The notes: generated by a model from the sequence alone, not told the origin. Shown: positions 22,873-35,474, numbered from the stretch's first letter. The stretch is 64,000 nt of DNA from Fallopia convolvulus (GCA_964016875.1 OZ024730.1:37139795-37203794); one strand, 5' to 3'. A program made the numbers and translations.

Positions 22873-23463
22873 TAAACGTTTTCGTTTTAAAACCGAAAAG
22901 TTTTAAAACCAAGAATTCTTGAAAACCGAGAACTTTTTAGTAACCTTAACCTCTACTTCCACTACTTAGGACTTCAAACTTTAGAAGATTTCCTTATATA
23001 CTCTTTTAAAGAAAACATAGGAATATTAACCTTACAATTTTAAATTTTTAGCTAAGAAAAATACTTCCCGAAAATATTAGGAATCCTAAAATAGCAAATA
23101 CTTAGTTCTAGAACTAACAAAGTTTTCGCAAATATCTTTTCTATCTTTTGAAAAATTTGAAATGGTATAAACTTTTCTTATCAATAGTATAAGTGTTCTC
23201 TAGGAAACTATCACTAGAATCTTATACCTTCACATTAGATGCACGTATAAGATTAGTAATCACAAAAATCATTGCATAAAGTAATTAAGATAAAAGAAGA
23301 AAACCTTAGCGTCATAATAGGGCCAAGAAAATGAAAAGCGTAAAATGAAATTTTTACTTGGCAAGTTTTCAAGGTTTTGACTTCGTTCACTACATCTTCC
23401 TTGTATAGAAACTATGGAGGTTTTCTATTAACGCCTTTTCTTTCTTTCTTCCTCAGAAAAACC
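22873..23463 (+). other. Chromovirus untranslated leader
   Basis: AT-rich leader between the primer site and the first ORF. No ATG-initiated frame of note is seen. An upstream in-frame extension of the next ORF (from 23377) has only a TTG start and is not used here. Confidence 0.5.
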
Positions 23464-24573
23464 ATGGCCAACCCAAACCACAACCACCTTGAGAATCACT
23501 TCAACGAAGCCAACTTCGGGATGCAAGCCCCGAACCCGTACTTCCCCTACATCAACGAGGATGGTCATCTCGGGATCAATATGGAGATTGACCAAATCGG
23601 TGAGCCATGGGAAGAGTCGGAAGAAGATCCTGAGGAAGATCCTAACCTACCTATCGGACTATCGGATGATGAGCTTGCACCCGCCGAACTGCCCCCATCA
23701 ACCGTGTATGAGCCCGAGGATTATCCCTCGAAAAATGAAGAGATGGCACCGGGGTATGAACCCGAAGATTACTCCGACGAGGAGAATGGGGAGTTGGTGC
23801 CCGATCATGACTTTGGGCATGGAGAAGAGGACGAGTTTGATGACGAGGAGTTGGAGTTATTGTGGCAGGCACAAGCAGAGTGGGACGCTATGAACGACGC
23901 GTCGGAAGAAGAAGACGAAGACGGGGTGGTAATCGACCCAGAAACACCACCACCACCGCCGCCGGCAAGTCCCGAGTGGGAGTATGTTCCACCGGCTCCG
24001 ATGCCTCCTATGATCGAAGTCCCAAGGGTCATGCCGAGAATGGAGGTCGTCTCACCCCCACGAGCGCCCGAGCCTGAGGAGCCTATGCCACCGATGAGAC
24101 ATTTTTGGTGTCACGAGGACGAGGAGCTCTTACGACAGCTCCAAGCCATGAATGTTGATCACTCCGGGGAGAAACACTACGGACCGCCCTCTCTATTTGA
24201 GCGGGCAAGGCAGGCACCTAGGGAGATACAGATGGAAGGATTCACCACTTGGATGGAGGGGGAATCTTCCAACCGCCAGGCTCGTCAACCATTAGTCAAC
24301 GCGCCCCCATCATCCGGCGTGGTTCCCACCAGAAGTTGGAGGATAAACCGTGGCATGCTTGAGAGCCACCAACGGGAATGGATCATGGAGACGGAAAGGG
24401 AACGAGCGGAGAGGCTCCAACTTCGGATTTGCATCGCGGAGCTTCAAGCCCGTGAAAACCGTCGCCATCGTAGGATTGAGCAGGCCAACATCCTCCTTAG
24501 AAACGACACAGGGATTATTGACGAGACCCTCTTCGAGGAAGGATTCCTCGATACTTACGCCGACCGTATTTAG
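23464..24573 (+). CDS. Extra acidic ORF ahead of gag in the chromovirus, 369 aa
   Basis: An intact frame with a good start context (ACCATGG). I do not recognise a family. Visible parts: an Asn/His-rich N-terminus (MANPNHNHLENHFN), a long Glu/Asp-rich stretch (about residues 45-155) with a repeated YEPEDY motif, a proline tract PETPPPPPPASP (about residue 160), a second proline-rich part with MPPM motifs, and a charged, probably coiled-coil C-terminus (about 300-350, METERERAERLQLRICIAEL). It has no zinc knuckle, protease site, membrane segment or signal peptide. It lies in a different frame from gag-pol and ends 253 bases before it. It is open although gag-pol is broken. It could be an accessory gag-related or regulatory protein, or a captured host fragment. 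Confidence 0.75.
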   Translation: MANPNHNHLENHFNEANFGMQAPNPYFPYINEDGHLGINMEIDQIGEPWEESEEDPEEDPNLPIGLSDDELAPAELPPSTVYEPEDYPSKNEEMAPGYEPEDYSDEENGELVPDHDFGHGEEDEFDDEELELLWQAQAEWDAMNDASEEEDEDGVVIDPETPPPPPPASPEWEYVPPAPMPPMIEVPRVMPRMEVVSPPRAPEPEEPMPPMRHFWCHEDEELLRQLQAMNVDHSGEKHYGPPSLFERARQAPREIQMEGFTTWMEGESSNRQARQPLVNAPPSSGVVPTRSWRINRGMLESHQREWIMETERERAERLQLRICIAELQARENRRHRRIEQANILLRNDTGIIDETLFEEGFLDTYADRI

Positions 24574-24826
24574 ATTTCCCTAGGATTGTATTTCCCTTTT
24601 CAAGAAGTGAGCTTAGACCACTTCTTTCGACTCCATTTTGTCTATAGGAAGTCGAAGCGGCTTAATTTCCCTTTCTAGTTAAAACGGCTTAAGTTATAAA
24701 AGCCTTGTACTTTCTATTATGAATCATCAATGAAATTCTTCCTTTCACTATTAGAACTTGAGTTATCTATTCCTTCTTCATACTTTAACGAATTAACAAG
24801 TAGAAACAAAACCCAAAAACCTTCAG

Positions 24827-27800
24827 ATGGTCAACACAAGAGCTACTAATCGCAGCACCACTGGACCTAGAGATGGCAATGACGATGGCGAGTCAGAAGC
24901 CCGAGGAGAGCTCGGATTGAACCCGCCCCAAGCACCTGCAGCACCAATTGCATTCAACGCAAAAACTGTGAATGCACTACGCACTCTCGTACAACAATTG
25001 ATACGAGAAGAGATCCCTGCCATGGTTCCTAAGCCCGTGAACCCCGATGCACCAAACGAGGTGCCAGAAGAGGTACATGAAGAAGTGGGTCAAACGATTG
25101 AGGTGGTTCCCGTGAAGCGAAATCTGGTTAGCTTCACTGAAGGGATCAAGGCTTTCAATGCTATGAAGCCTGATTCATACGACGGAACCGGGGACCCGTC
25201 AGGAGTACAATACTGGTTCTCTCATGTGGAGAGGCTTCTACGAAACATCCCGTGTGCTGAAGCAGATAAGGTGCACATGGCTACACTAAAGTTGAAAGGT
25301 GAAGCTGGTGAATGGTGGGAAAGCTCTAGCCTATCAAGCCGTCCAGACCTGAGTTGGGTTATGTTTAGGGATAAGATGATGCGCCGCTTCTTCACAGAAT
25401 CAATGCGAGAGGAAAAGTTGGACGAGCTCCATTCCCCAAAGCTGTATGGGCTAAATGTGCTTGAGAGAGCCAAGAAGTTCAATCATCTCATGCAATATGC
25501 TGAAGAGGAGATTACCACAGAAAAGCAAAAGATCAAGCATTTTCATCGCTGGATGAGTGACCACATCAAGCCTTGGATGGCAAACCGCACCTTCAACACT
25601 TTAGAGGAGTACGTGGATCATGCTCATCGGATGGAGACGACCTTGAAAGTTCCTGAGCGCAAGAAATTTGGTGGAGGAAAGCCTCACCATTCCAGCCACA
25701 GTGGATTTAAGAGGCCAGCATCTCCTCAGGGTTCTCAATGGTCGAAGAAGAGCAAGCTCAAAGCTTCATCAGCAGGGTCGAGACCTGGCCCTCGGACTGA
25801 ATCGGCAAGGCCCCCACTCATCTGCCACAATTGTGCAGAACCGGGCCATATAAATCGGAAATGTCCCAAACCGCTCAAGAAGTGCTTCAACTGCAACAAG
25901 GATGGACATCTCCAACAGTTCTGCAGGCGGCCAACCAATTCCCCGAGCCAAACCCGTTCAAACGCTGTGACCCAGCAACCTCAGGCATCAAACAAGCCAG
26001 CAGGAACTACATCCGTCCAGTCTACGGCCAATCAGAGGAACAAAGGACCTATGTATCCACAGAGTCAAGGACAGAGATTGTATGAGATGCGCACCACAGA
26101 CAAGCCTGAAGAACCTACCTGCCAAGGTACTCTTCATATCCGCTCTAAAGATGTATTCATACTCTTCGATTCCGGTGCTTCGCATTCCTTCGTTTCCGAA
26201 AAGTGTGTAGAACTCTTAGGATTAGACAATCTTGAGAGGTGTGAACCGTTTATCGTGAACCTGCCAAACGGGGAAAAGATGATAGGGGTAAGACAATTAG
26301 CTAAGTTCCCCTTATGCATTCAAGGAGGAAATTTTCCTTCAGACTTGATATGCATCCCCATGGATCCTTACGACATCATTCTCGGAAGAGATTGGTTGTC
26401 TCTGCACGGAGCAGTAATTGACTTCTACACCCGAACCGTGACCATCAACTCGGGAGGAAAACACATTTGCAAGTTCAAGGGAAAACGGGAGGAAGAAAAT
26501 GGGAAGGTGATCAACGCCATGAAAGCCAGGAAACTACTAAGACAGGGATGCGTTGGGTACCTCTGCTACCTAGAGTCGACAGAAAAGAAGGTGGTAAACA
26601 TCCAAGAGATCCCCGTGGCCAGAGAGTTCCCCGACGTCTTCCCAGACGAACTCCCCGGGTTACCTCCTCGACGAGAAGTCGAGTTCTCAATAAGCCTCGA
26701 GCCGGGTACTGGCCCAATCTCTAAAGCGCCATACAGAATGGCCCCGCTGGAAATGAAAGAACTCAAGAGTCAACTTGAAGAACTGCTTGAGAAGGGTTAC
26801 ATCCGACCAAGTGCATCGCCGTGGGGAGCACCAGTGCTATTTGTAAAGAAGAAGGACGGAACTTTCCGGTTGTGCATCGACTATAGAGAACTGAACAAGG
26901 TCACCATCAAGAACAAGTATCCGCTTCCAAGGATAGACGACCTTTTAGATCAACTTAGAGGTGCAAAAGTTTTCTCCAAAATTGACCTGAGGTCAGGCTA
27001 TCACCAGCTTCGGATCCGCGAGGAAGACATTCCGAAGACAGCCTTCCGTACCCGCTATGGCCACTACGAATTTGTAGTGATGCCATTCGGACTAACAAAT
27101 GCACCTGCGGTATTCATGGACTTGATGCACCGATGCTTCCATGAGTACCTCGACAAGTTCGTCATTGTCTTCATTGATGACATCCTAATCTACTCCGGGA
27201 ACCAAGCAGAACATGAAGAACACCTTCGAACTGTGCTACAGATCCTAAGGCACAATCAGCTCTATGCCAAACTGTCCAAGTGTGACCTTTGGCTTACGGA
27301 AGTGGCTTTTCTAGGCCACGTCATCAATCAAAATGGAGTTATGGTGGACCCAAAGAAGATTGAAGCAGTCTCAGAATGGAAGCAACCGAAGAATGTGAAG
27401 GAAATTCGCAGCTTCCTAGGACTCGCAAGGTACTACCAAAGATTCGTCGAAGGGTTTTCGAAGATCGCCCTTCCCATGACGAAGTTACTCCGAAAGACCC
27501 ACAAGAAGTTTGTGTGGGATGAAAAATGTGAGGAGAGTTTCCAAGAACTCAAGAAGCGCCTCACAAGTGCACCAGTGTTAACTCTGCCAGATGGACACGA
27601 TGGTTATGTAGTATACAGCGATGCCTCCAAGCAAGGGTTGGGATGCGTGCTCATGCAGAATGGGAAAGTGATCACATATGCATCAAGGCAACTAAAGGTG
27701 TATGAAGTAAATTATCCAACGCACGACCTCGAATTGGCAGCGATAGTGTTCGCTTTAAAGATTTGGTGACACTACTTGTACGGGGTCAAGTGTCAGATCT

Positions 27801-29524
27801 ACACAGATCACAAAAGCCTGAAGTATGTGTTCACACAGAAAGAGCTAAACATGAGGCAAAGGAGATGGCTAGAACTGCTAAAAGACTACGACATAGAGCT
27901 ACTCTATCATCCCGGAAAAGCTAACGTCGTAGCAGATGCCCTCAGTCGAAAGACGCAACAAGAGGGCATGATAGCAATGTTAACCGCCCAACCAAAGCTG
28001 CAGCAAGAACTCATCAGAGAAGGCATTGAGGTTTAGTTTTGAAGACAACAGGGATGCCTAAACACATTAGAGATTCAATCTGAGTTGATTGCAGAAATCA
28101 AGGAGAAGCAGACAGACGACATTATGTTGATCAGAATCAGTGGCGAAGTACAAATAGGCAAGGCACCGGGATTCATTATTCAAGATGACGGATCCCTTTG
28201 GTTCCAAAATCGGATCTGTGTGCCCGACGTGGACGAACTTCGAAAGATTATCCTGAAAGAAGCCCACTCATCTGCCTATTCAGTACATCCTGGAGCAAGT
28301 AAAATGTACAAAGATGTACGTAGAAATTTCTGGTGGCCAAGCATGAAGCAAGATGTCGCGGAGTTTATATCTAAGTGTTTGGTTTGCCAGAAGGTAAAGA
28401 TTGAGCACAGAAGACCTGGAGGAAAATTGCAATCCCTACCAGTGCCAGAATGGAAATGGGAAGACATTGCAATGGATTTCGTGACCGATCTACCAAAAAC
28501 TCAAAAGCAAAAAGATGCTATCTGGGTCATCGTGGATCGGCTTACCAAAAGTGCTCACTTTATTTCCATTCAGAAGAAGTGGAAAGCCCCAAAGCTAGCA
28601 ACGGTCTTCGTCAAGGAAATAGTTCGCCTCCATGGCACTCCAAAGACAATCGTCTCCGACCGGGACGGTCGATTCATGGCCTCTTTCTGGAAAGGACTAC
28701 ATGAGGCCATGGGCACAGAACTGAAATTCAGCACAACATTTCATCCTCAAACAGATGGTCAGTCAGAAAGGACCATCCAAACTCTTGAGGATATGCTACG
28801 AGCTTGTGCGCTAGACCGTACCACAAGTTGGGATGACAGCTTACACCTCATAGAATTCACTTACAACAATAGCTGGCATTCTTCCATCAAGATGGCTCCC
28901 TTCGAAGCCTTGTACGGCCGAAAATGTCGTTCCCCGCTCTGTTGGGACGATAACGCCGACAAGATTCTCTTAGGTCCTGACCTAATAGAGCAAACTGCCT
29001 CCGAAGTCGCCCTCATTCGTCAAAGAATGTTGACCGCTCAAAGTCGACAGAAGTCTTATGCAGATCTAAAAAGACGACACATTGAGTTTGGCGTAGGAGA
29101 TAAAGTTTTCGTCAAGGTATCTCCTTCAAAGGGCGTATTCCGCTTCGGGAAGCGAGGCAAGCTTAACCCTCGCTATGTAGGACCATTCGAAATCCTAGAG
29201 AGAATCGGCAACCTGGCCTATCGAGTTGCCTTACCGCCATCTGCTCACCCTGTGCACAATGTGTTCCACGTGTCGCTCTTAAGAAAGTATGTGCCCGACG
29301 AATCCCACGTGATCAATTTCGACGATGTCGAGATCCAATCGGATGGTACCTATGAAGAGAGACCGATCAAGATAGTAGAGCACCGAATCAAGCAATTGCG
29401 CAACAAAGAAGTACCCTTAGTCCGTGTACTCTGGTCCAAGGATGGAAACGGAGGTACAACTTGGGAAACCTGGGAAACCGAGCAAGACATGCAGAGGCGT
29501 TTCCCAGAGTTAATGTCTGCTTGA
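24827..29524 (+). pseudogene. Chromovirus gag-pol polyprotein with three in-frame stops
   Basis: One frame of 1565 codons before the final TGA. Order: the gag capsid-like region (about residues 95-260); two CCHC knuckles (CX2CX4HX4C twice, about 333-368); protease with FDSGAS (Asp about 448); reverse transcriptase with FIDDILIYS (catalytic Asp pair about 784-785); RNase H starting YSDAS; integrase with an HHCC zinc site ending CLVC, and catalytic Asp (MDFVTDLP), Asp (VSDRDGRF) and Glu (GQSERTIQTLEDML); and a C-terminal chromodomain ending near TTWETWE. Stops lie at 27767-27769 (TGA), 28034-28036 (TAG) and 28040-28042 (TGA), between RNase H and integrase. There is no frameshift. Domain order and chromodomain place it in the Tekay-type chromoviruses. 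The proteins would package RNA, copy it and integrate the copy into chromatin, but this copy can only make a Gag-PR-RT product. Confidence 0.95.
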
Positions 29525-29670
29525 ATATCACTAGTATAATCCTTTTAAGGGGGTACTAGACCCATAGAATCCTTGCAAATCCTAAACGTTAATTGCTTTT
29601 GTCTCTACATCCCACTACTGCCCTATTTTCTCTAAGTTTCGGGGACGAAACTTATTTAAGGGGGTACTAT
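29525..29670 (+). other. Chromovirus 3' untranslated region and polypurine tract
   Basis: AAGGGGGTACT occurs twice (near 29547-29557 and 29658-29668); the second copy directly precedes the 3' LTR and is the likely plus-strand primer. Between them lies TTTCGGGGACGAAACTT, a short inverted repeat. Confidence 0.7.
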
Positions 29671-32600
29671 TGTAATATCCGCGATATTCCAAGTTTTTAT
29701 AATATAAAGTTTATTATCAATTATTTTCTCTAAATTAAAAGGAGGATTTTAATCAAATTAAAATCTACTATACTTTTGGAAAAAGTTCATCAATAAAAAG
29801 ATCATAGTCGAGAACTCAAATAAAATAACTCGAGGGATATAATTTAATAAAGTGAGGATTTTATTGAAGAGAACATTAATTAAAAATAATGATTTAAAAG
29901 TGAATTTTATTCATAAAATAAAATACATAAGGGCCTAAAAATCAAATTACAAAGTCTTGTAAAAAGAATGCAAGAGCCGGGATTTGAACCCGAGATCTCT
30001 TGCATCCTACCCTCACACGCCCCACACTCCCAACCACTAGACCAATTGCACTTTCTTACTACACCACACCATTCTAATCAACTTAAACCAATTTAATCTT
30101 CTCTTCTACAAAACAAAATAGACATCAGACTATGTCTGATGTGAGTTACGTAGATGGGACTCTCCTCCAATGCATGCCTTCTCCACCTCCATTGCCTTGC
30201 AAGACTCACCTTAGTGCATCACCCTCCATCATCACTCAAGAAGCACAGCTTTGACCTATGGTGGAGCTTGGCCTCTTCCTCCATTGGTTCACACCTTGAG
30301 CCTTGGATTGCAAGCTCTCCCCAAGCTCCTATATAAAGGCTCCTATTCATCCTTTCTCCTCACACAATCAAACTCTTCTTCCTCCTCTAGCAAACACACT
30401 AGAAGCATTCAAAAATCGGCCACTCTCTCTAAGTTATTCATCCATTCAAACACCATAAAAACACCACAAAATTCCCTCTTTCCTCCCCCTTGGAGTCGCT
30501 GGACCACCCTCGCAGGACCACCGCCGGATCGCCGGACCACCGCCGAGCCCGCCACTGCCGACGCCGCCGCCCCTCGTGCCGCCGGAGCCCCTGGCCGCAC
30601 CGCCCGACGCCGAATCCCCTCCTCTGTTCTTCCTCTCCAGTGTTCTGTAAAAACAGAACGAGAAAGTATAAATCTCAATCCCAAATTTTATTTATTTAAA
30701 TTATGTTTATATGATTACTAGAGCCTTTTATGATTTTTGGAAAGTAGATAAATACAATTGGAATAAAAATATTAGGTAAGAAGATCTTGTTAGTTGGATA
30801 TTAGAAACAAACTTATTTACCATAGTAACTTAAGCTAATAAGAACATATAAATATATTGCATGCTCTTTCTTAAAATAAATAACCTTATGAAATAATTAG
30901 AACATATAAATATATTGCATGCTCTTTCTTAGAATAAATAACCTTATGAAATAATTAGAACATATAAATTAATATATGGATAGTATGTTTTTTTTTATGA
31001 AATAGATAGATCTTTATAAAATAAATCACAAAGTCTCTAATAGATAAAAGTTATTGCATGTATAATCATATGATAAATAGGTTGTATAAATAATCATAAC
31101 ATACAAAATTGTAATGTATATTAACACTTTGATCTTATAAGAAGTTAGAAATTGATGCATGTAATGAACTTTAGAATATGTCATGTTTATAATTTTTGTC
31201 ATAATAAACATACTTAGGAATTAAATCCTTTATAAATGAAAATATGATATAAGCATACTTTTTAAGTGTAGGAACTACTACAAATTAAGGACTTCTAGTA
31301 ATATGTACATATATAAATTTTAGTATAATATTATTAGTGGAATAGGGCTAGAATAAACTATGGAAGCAAAAATATTAATAATACCTAAGTGTAGAAATTA
31401 GTCACAAGACCAAAGTTGTGAATGAAATATATTAAGTAGAATATTACAAATATTCTAAGATAATTATAGAATAAGTGAATTGTTGGAAAAGGAAACCTTT
31501 TAATATAAGGAAAATATTAGTTTATAAATTAAAAATATTAAAATAATAGTATGATCATAAGGTGAGAGTTCAATAAGGGAGGAATATATGTTATACAAGA
31601 CATGAGAATATTTTTATAGACTTTATAAAATAAAAAGGATTCTAGAAATATTATAAATAAAGATAGTGTATAATATGGTAATAATAGTAAGTTACCTAAT
31701 CAAGCAACTTAAGAAATCCTATTCTAGGAAACTTCTAAGTAAGGAACTATGAATATGATATTTTTAGATAATAAGAATATTGAAAGTAAATACGATTTTT
31801 CTTAAAGGAATTAAATTGATAATTATTTTAATAAAGATATTTTCGGAATAATAAGGATATTACCAAAACTAAAATAATAATAACGGAAAATTATTATTTT
31901 AGGAAAATTATTTTTCTAAATTATTATTATAATAATTTAGAAACGTAAACTCTCTTATAAATAGTATAAGAGGTATTTCGAACTCTAAAAGTAAAAATCG
32001 TGTTTTGAGCTTTTTCGTAAATTCTATATCATAGGTCGGAATCCTCGCTCATAGTAGGAACTCACCTAATTTTCATCAAAAGCTCGTGCTAAACTCGATT
32101 ACGCTAAGGCAAGTGGAATTTCCCCTTGTGCCCTTTTAATCCGTCTTTATACTATTTCTCGATGTTGGGAACGACATGTATGCTTAAATAAAATGAATCT
32201 AGGAAATATCGATTGCTAGAAATAACGACTATTGTTAGCATAGATTGCTTTATATATTCCTTGTTAGGATTATTTATGCTAGTGTGGTTATTAATTTGAT
32301 TGTTACGATCTCGTTTCGAGATCGATGTCGAACTAGTGAGGGGCGTGGGATAGCCAACGCCTCTACATAACCCCACTAAGTCGTAAGTGCCTACGCGTTT
32401 GAAGTACGACTTTCGGGATCATGATCCCATCCGCTCCGATTGCAAGGAGGGATGAGCGCACTCTAGCTAAGTGCCGGGAAACGGAGTTTTCCCTCGGGTG
32501 GCTCGGATTATCCGTGTCCCACCACATACTCTTTAAATCATAAATGGAAAGCGAATGTCTTTTACCACTAAATAAGATAAGTGCTAAGGCACAACTAAAA

Positions 32601-33308
32601 TGACTAGATCGGACCGGTCTCTAATGACCGATCCGGCCCTCGGTCCATTACGGGCGCGAGTGGTATTTGATTTGATTGAATAAATGAAAGTTCTCAACAT
32701 ACCTTCTACTCTAAAGAAGACTACAATCTAGTAGTACTTCTCTTGCTCTTCAAGCTATCCCTTTCGGGATATGCTATCGTAAATTCTCGTATCTTAGCTC
32801 CACATAGTCAAGCCATTGTATACACAACCCTTTATCCTCTCATTACACTGATAAGTTGAAATTACCAAAGTACCCTCGGGAAGTTCTATTCCCGCTTGCT
32901 TAGTCTCCTAGACTAATTCTTCTTTGCGCATGTTTGCCTGGCATTCTATCGCCCCTCGCGAATTATGTCAGATTCAGGAAACCATAGCAAGGCGAAGTGA
33001 AGGGAGGTGAAGGAAGTCAAGACCACTCAAGATGTACTTTTATTTCCGTTTTAGTTTTAATATTACTCTATCTCCGAGACATGATGGATTTGGTGTTTGT
33101 TTTCAAGTAATCCTAAAGCTAAAAGACAATGTGAGACATTTTGTAATGAACTAAGTCTCCTTCAGGAGCATGTTTTCCGACTTATGTATTATGTTTTATT
33201 TCGCATTTTAATTGTTCTATATCATTCTAAAAGCCTTGAGTGACTTTGGACGGTAAAGTCTGAGGTCACTGGCGGTAATACCCAATGTTGTAAAATAGGG
33301 GTGTTACA
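29671..33308 (+). repeat. Tekay-like 3' LTR
   Basis: Aligns with 19221-22856 over its full length with scattered substitutions and small indels (for example an added TATT near 30690 and a lost T near 32031). It ends GGGGTGTTACA and is followed by the TSD GCGAA (33309-33313). Confidence 0.95.
29969..30050 (-). promoter_or_regulatory. Antisense tRNA-like Pol III promoter in the 3' LTR
   Basis: The same module as at 19519-19600. The two observed differences (GAGTCGGG to GAGCCGGG, and CATACTCC to CACACTCC) fall outside the A and B boxes. Confidence 0.65.
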
Positions 33309-34152
33309 GCGAATACTCCCTCCCCCATACTTAAATCCTTCATTGTCCTCAATGAAGCTAAGAGCAAGGAATTAAGCAAAGGAAGAAGATATATCAGAAG
33401 ACTCACATATGAAAGATGATATGGATGAATGAACTCCCGGAATTGTAATGCACCAAACTCAGGAACACTTGAAGCACCTCGTATTCAGCCACTGTAGACA
33501 ACCGCGTGCGCCATTAAGGACCCGCGTGCGCGTTATAGTCCTCTGGAACAAACTGATCTTTCTGGGAACGAACCATGAGCGCGGTTTACGGAGCGCAGGC
33601 GCGGTCTTGGTGACAGCGAACACAAAGTCCATAAACCGACTCTCGAACAACAAATCTCAAACGTCGTGTTCACAACTTAGCAACCAGATCCACACCATAG
33701 GACGTCTCTAATGAGAATGAACTGGAATCCTCAAAATAATAAAAAAAACTCTAACGACAGCAACACCCCCATACTTGAACTATGCCGCAAAGATGGTGTA
33801 GACGCGGACTCACCACAATGGTATGGGACCTGATAATAGTAACGAACAATTCCAAGGAACTAGACATGGAAAGATATAGAAAAGTGGATTGGTGGGTGAT
33901 GGTAGAATATGGGAGAACACTCTTTTTTTTTCTCGAACTAACTGAGTGGGCCGCAGTTGCGGTTTTGAGGCTGCGGTCGCGGTCTAGTACCTGTTCGTCA
34001 AGGAATTCTGGGCTCCACCACGAGTGCGGTGGTGAAATCGCGGGCGCGGTTTTGCACCAGAATCGTCCTTTCGAACCTAGTACCTGCATGTTAGCTCAAA
34101 CAAAAAAAAAACAAGCTAATGAAAAGAAAGACAAAGGTGGGAGAGAATCTAT
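33309..34152 (-). other. LARD internal spacer
   Basis: No gene is seen. It carries CpG-rich inverted motifs near 33500-33610 and 33945-34060 (for example GCGGTCGCGGT and CGGGCGCGGTTT). The minus strand near 33360-33309 reads TTGAGGACAATGAAGG...AAGTATGGGGGAGG, a typical Athila-type spacer phrase. Confidence 0.5.
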
Positions 34153-35012
34153 CTAACCTTGGGTTGCCTCCCAAGCAGAGCGTTTGTTTAACGTTGATGG
34201 CTCGGCGTGTTTATGATCGGACATTGTCAACCTCCTGAAAAGTATATCAAAATCCTGCGAACAACTGTCATGCAGGCAAATATAGCACAATGATAACTTG
34301 AAACCGAATAATATAGCATTCAAACACCGTTTCAGTTTATCAAACCCACTAGAAAAGTCATGGTTAGATGGTTTAGGATAGAACCAGTCGAGAGGATGAG
34401 ATAGTTTTTCAAAATATAAATCAAGAGTAATCATTTTCATGTTAACACTACCACCCTTAAAATTTGAGAAATCACTAGGTAAACTATCATGCTTAGGACC
34501 TTTTACAAACCCATTAGGCAAATAGATATCGATGTAGAGTAAGGACGAAGAGGAAAGGATACAGGGATCATGATCGATCACAAAAAGGGCTCCATGGCAG
34601 GAGACATAGACATCTCCTCAGGTGGAAGGGAAATCTCCATATCATCATCTAGTTCCTTCTTCGAGTCATCAGGCTCGTCGTCATCACTCCAGGAGCTGTC
34701 AAACTTAAGGAAATATTCCTCCTCCGTCATCACATGACTATGATCATCCATCTCTTCATCCCATGAAGGGTTTTTGAGTGCCTCCGGAAAGGGTGGAACC
34801 GGCTTATACGAGCTTTGAGGAGGGAAGTACGACCTTTCATACGAATCATATTCGTCGCAAGGGTTATCGCGCTCGCAGCTCAGGTGGCGTGCGCGCGGCT
34901 CATCGGAGAACCTGGGAGATGCGATCACTTCGTCACCGCGCTTGCGGGAGAGGGCCCCGCACTCGCAGTTTGGCTCTTCGGGGGGATCTGTTGGTTCGTG
35001 CGCGGTTGTCAT
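34153..35012 (-). pseudogene. LARD internal ORF remnant, acidic, frameshifted
   Basis: Two minus-strand frames, 35012-34578 (144 codons from an ATG) and 34581-34153, overlap by a few bases in different frames, which suggests one ancestral reading frame with a frameshift near 34580. The first part is rich in Asp, Glu and Ser (around SSWSDDDEPDDSKKELDDD), and the second ends in NKRSAWEATQG. I recognise no catalytic domain. The position, downstream of a gag-like piece in a pol-less element, suggests a gag-associated or spacer protein. Function unknown. Confidence 0.45.
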
Positions 35013-35121
35013 CCCGCGTGCACAGTTCTTAAACAGAACCTTGATCTTTGAGAATTGCCTCTGTCTTTATGGCCAACATCTCCACTGGTTTTCTTAATTC
35101 AACAATTTGGTTCTCCAATTT

Positions 35122-35375
35122 CTACACTTCGATCTCTCCGGCTCGGAGCTTACAAAAGAAATTCCATTGGTCCATGGGTTTCCAAATGATGTATTTTCCA
35201 TCGCTCTCGCGGTACATCTTTAGTTGGGACTCAAGAGTCATCCCACTATATATGTAACTGCAAGCATCATCAAGCCCTATGATTATCCCCCAAACAGAGA
35301 GATCATGCAATTGTTCCTGGCACCTAGTGAAGTACTCATGAAAGGGTTCATCCTGCAACTGAAAAAACCTAAACG
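35122..35375 (-). pseudogene. gag-like fragment of the LARD element
   Basis: The minus-strand frame contains FFQLQDEPFHEYFTRCQEQL, matching the capsid-helix signature of plant gypsy Gag (typically ...DES-HEYY-RF...L), followed by weakly similar sequence to WNFFCKLRAGE. The open frame extends back through the primer-binding site to 35511, which is not coding in the family. It has neither knuckles nor a protease. It is a degenerate relic of Gag. Confidence 0.55.
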
Positions 35376-35456
35376 TAGACATTAGTATATACAAGTGTAG
35401 ACCGTAAGATAGGTCTACACCAAATAAAAATAATAATACTAGAATTAAACCAAAGT

Positions 35457-35474
35457 TCCCCGACAACGGCGCCA
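35457..35474 (-). other. LARD primer-binding site, tRNA-Asp type
   Basis: The minus strand reads TGGCGCCGTTGTCGGGGA, complementary to the 3' end of tRNA-Asp except for one base. It lies five bases from the 5' LTR (35480-36793). This primer is typical of Athila/Tat-type gypsy elements. Confidence 0.88.

Larger units (their letters stand above)
19221..33308 (+). mobile_element. Complete Ty3/gypsy chromovirus, Tekay-like, 14.1 kb
   Basis: Two LTRs of 3636 and 3638 bp (19221-22856 and 29671-33308) with TG...CA ends (TGTAATATCC...GTGTTACA) flank an internal region with a tRNA-iMet primer site, an extra ORF, gag-pol and a purine-rich tract before the 3' LTR. The TSD is GCGAG/GCGAA (4 of 5 bases). 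By eye the LTRs differ by about one base per hundred plus a few short indels, so the insertion is recent. It lies inside the LARD element, in opposite orientation. The C-terminal chromodomain and the very long LTRs fit the Tekay/Del clade. Gag-pol is broken by three stops, so this copy is not autonomous now. Confidence 0.96.

Noticed and set aside
23651..24077. Several ORFs overlapping the acidic chromovirus ORF on both strands
   Set aside because: Shadows created by the GAG/GAA and CCA/CCG-rich codons of the real frame.
34778..35051. Plus-strand ORFs over the LARD interior
   Set aside because: Antisense to the element's acidic reading frame. Arg/Ser-rich with no domain.
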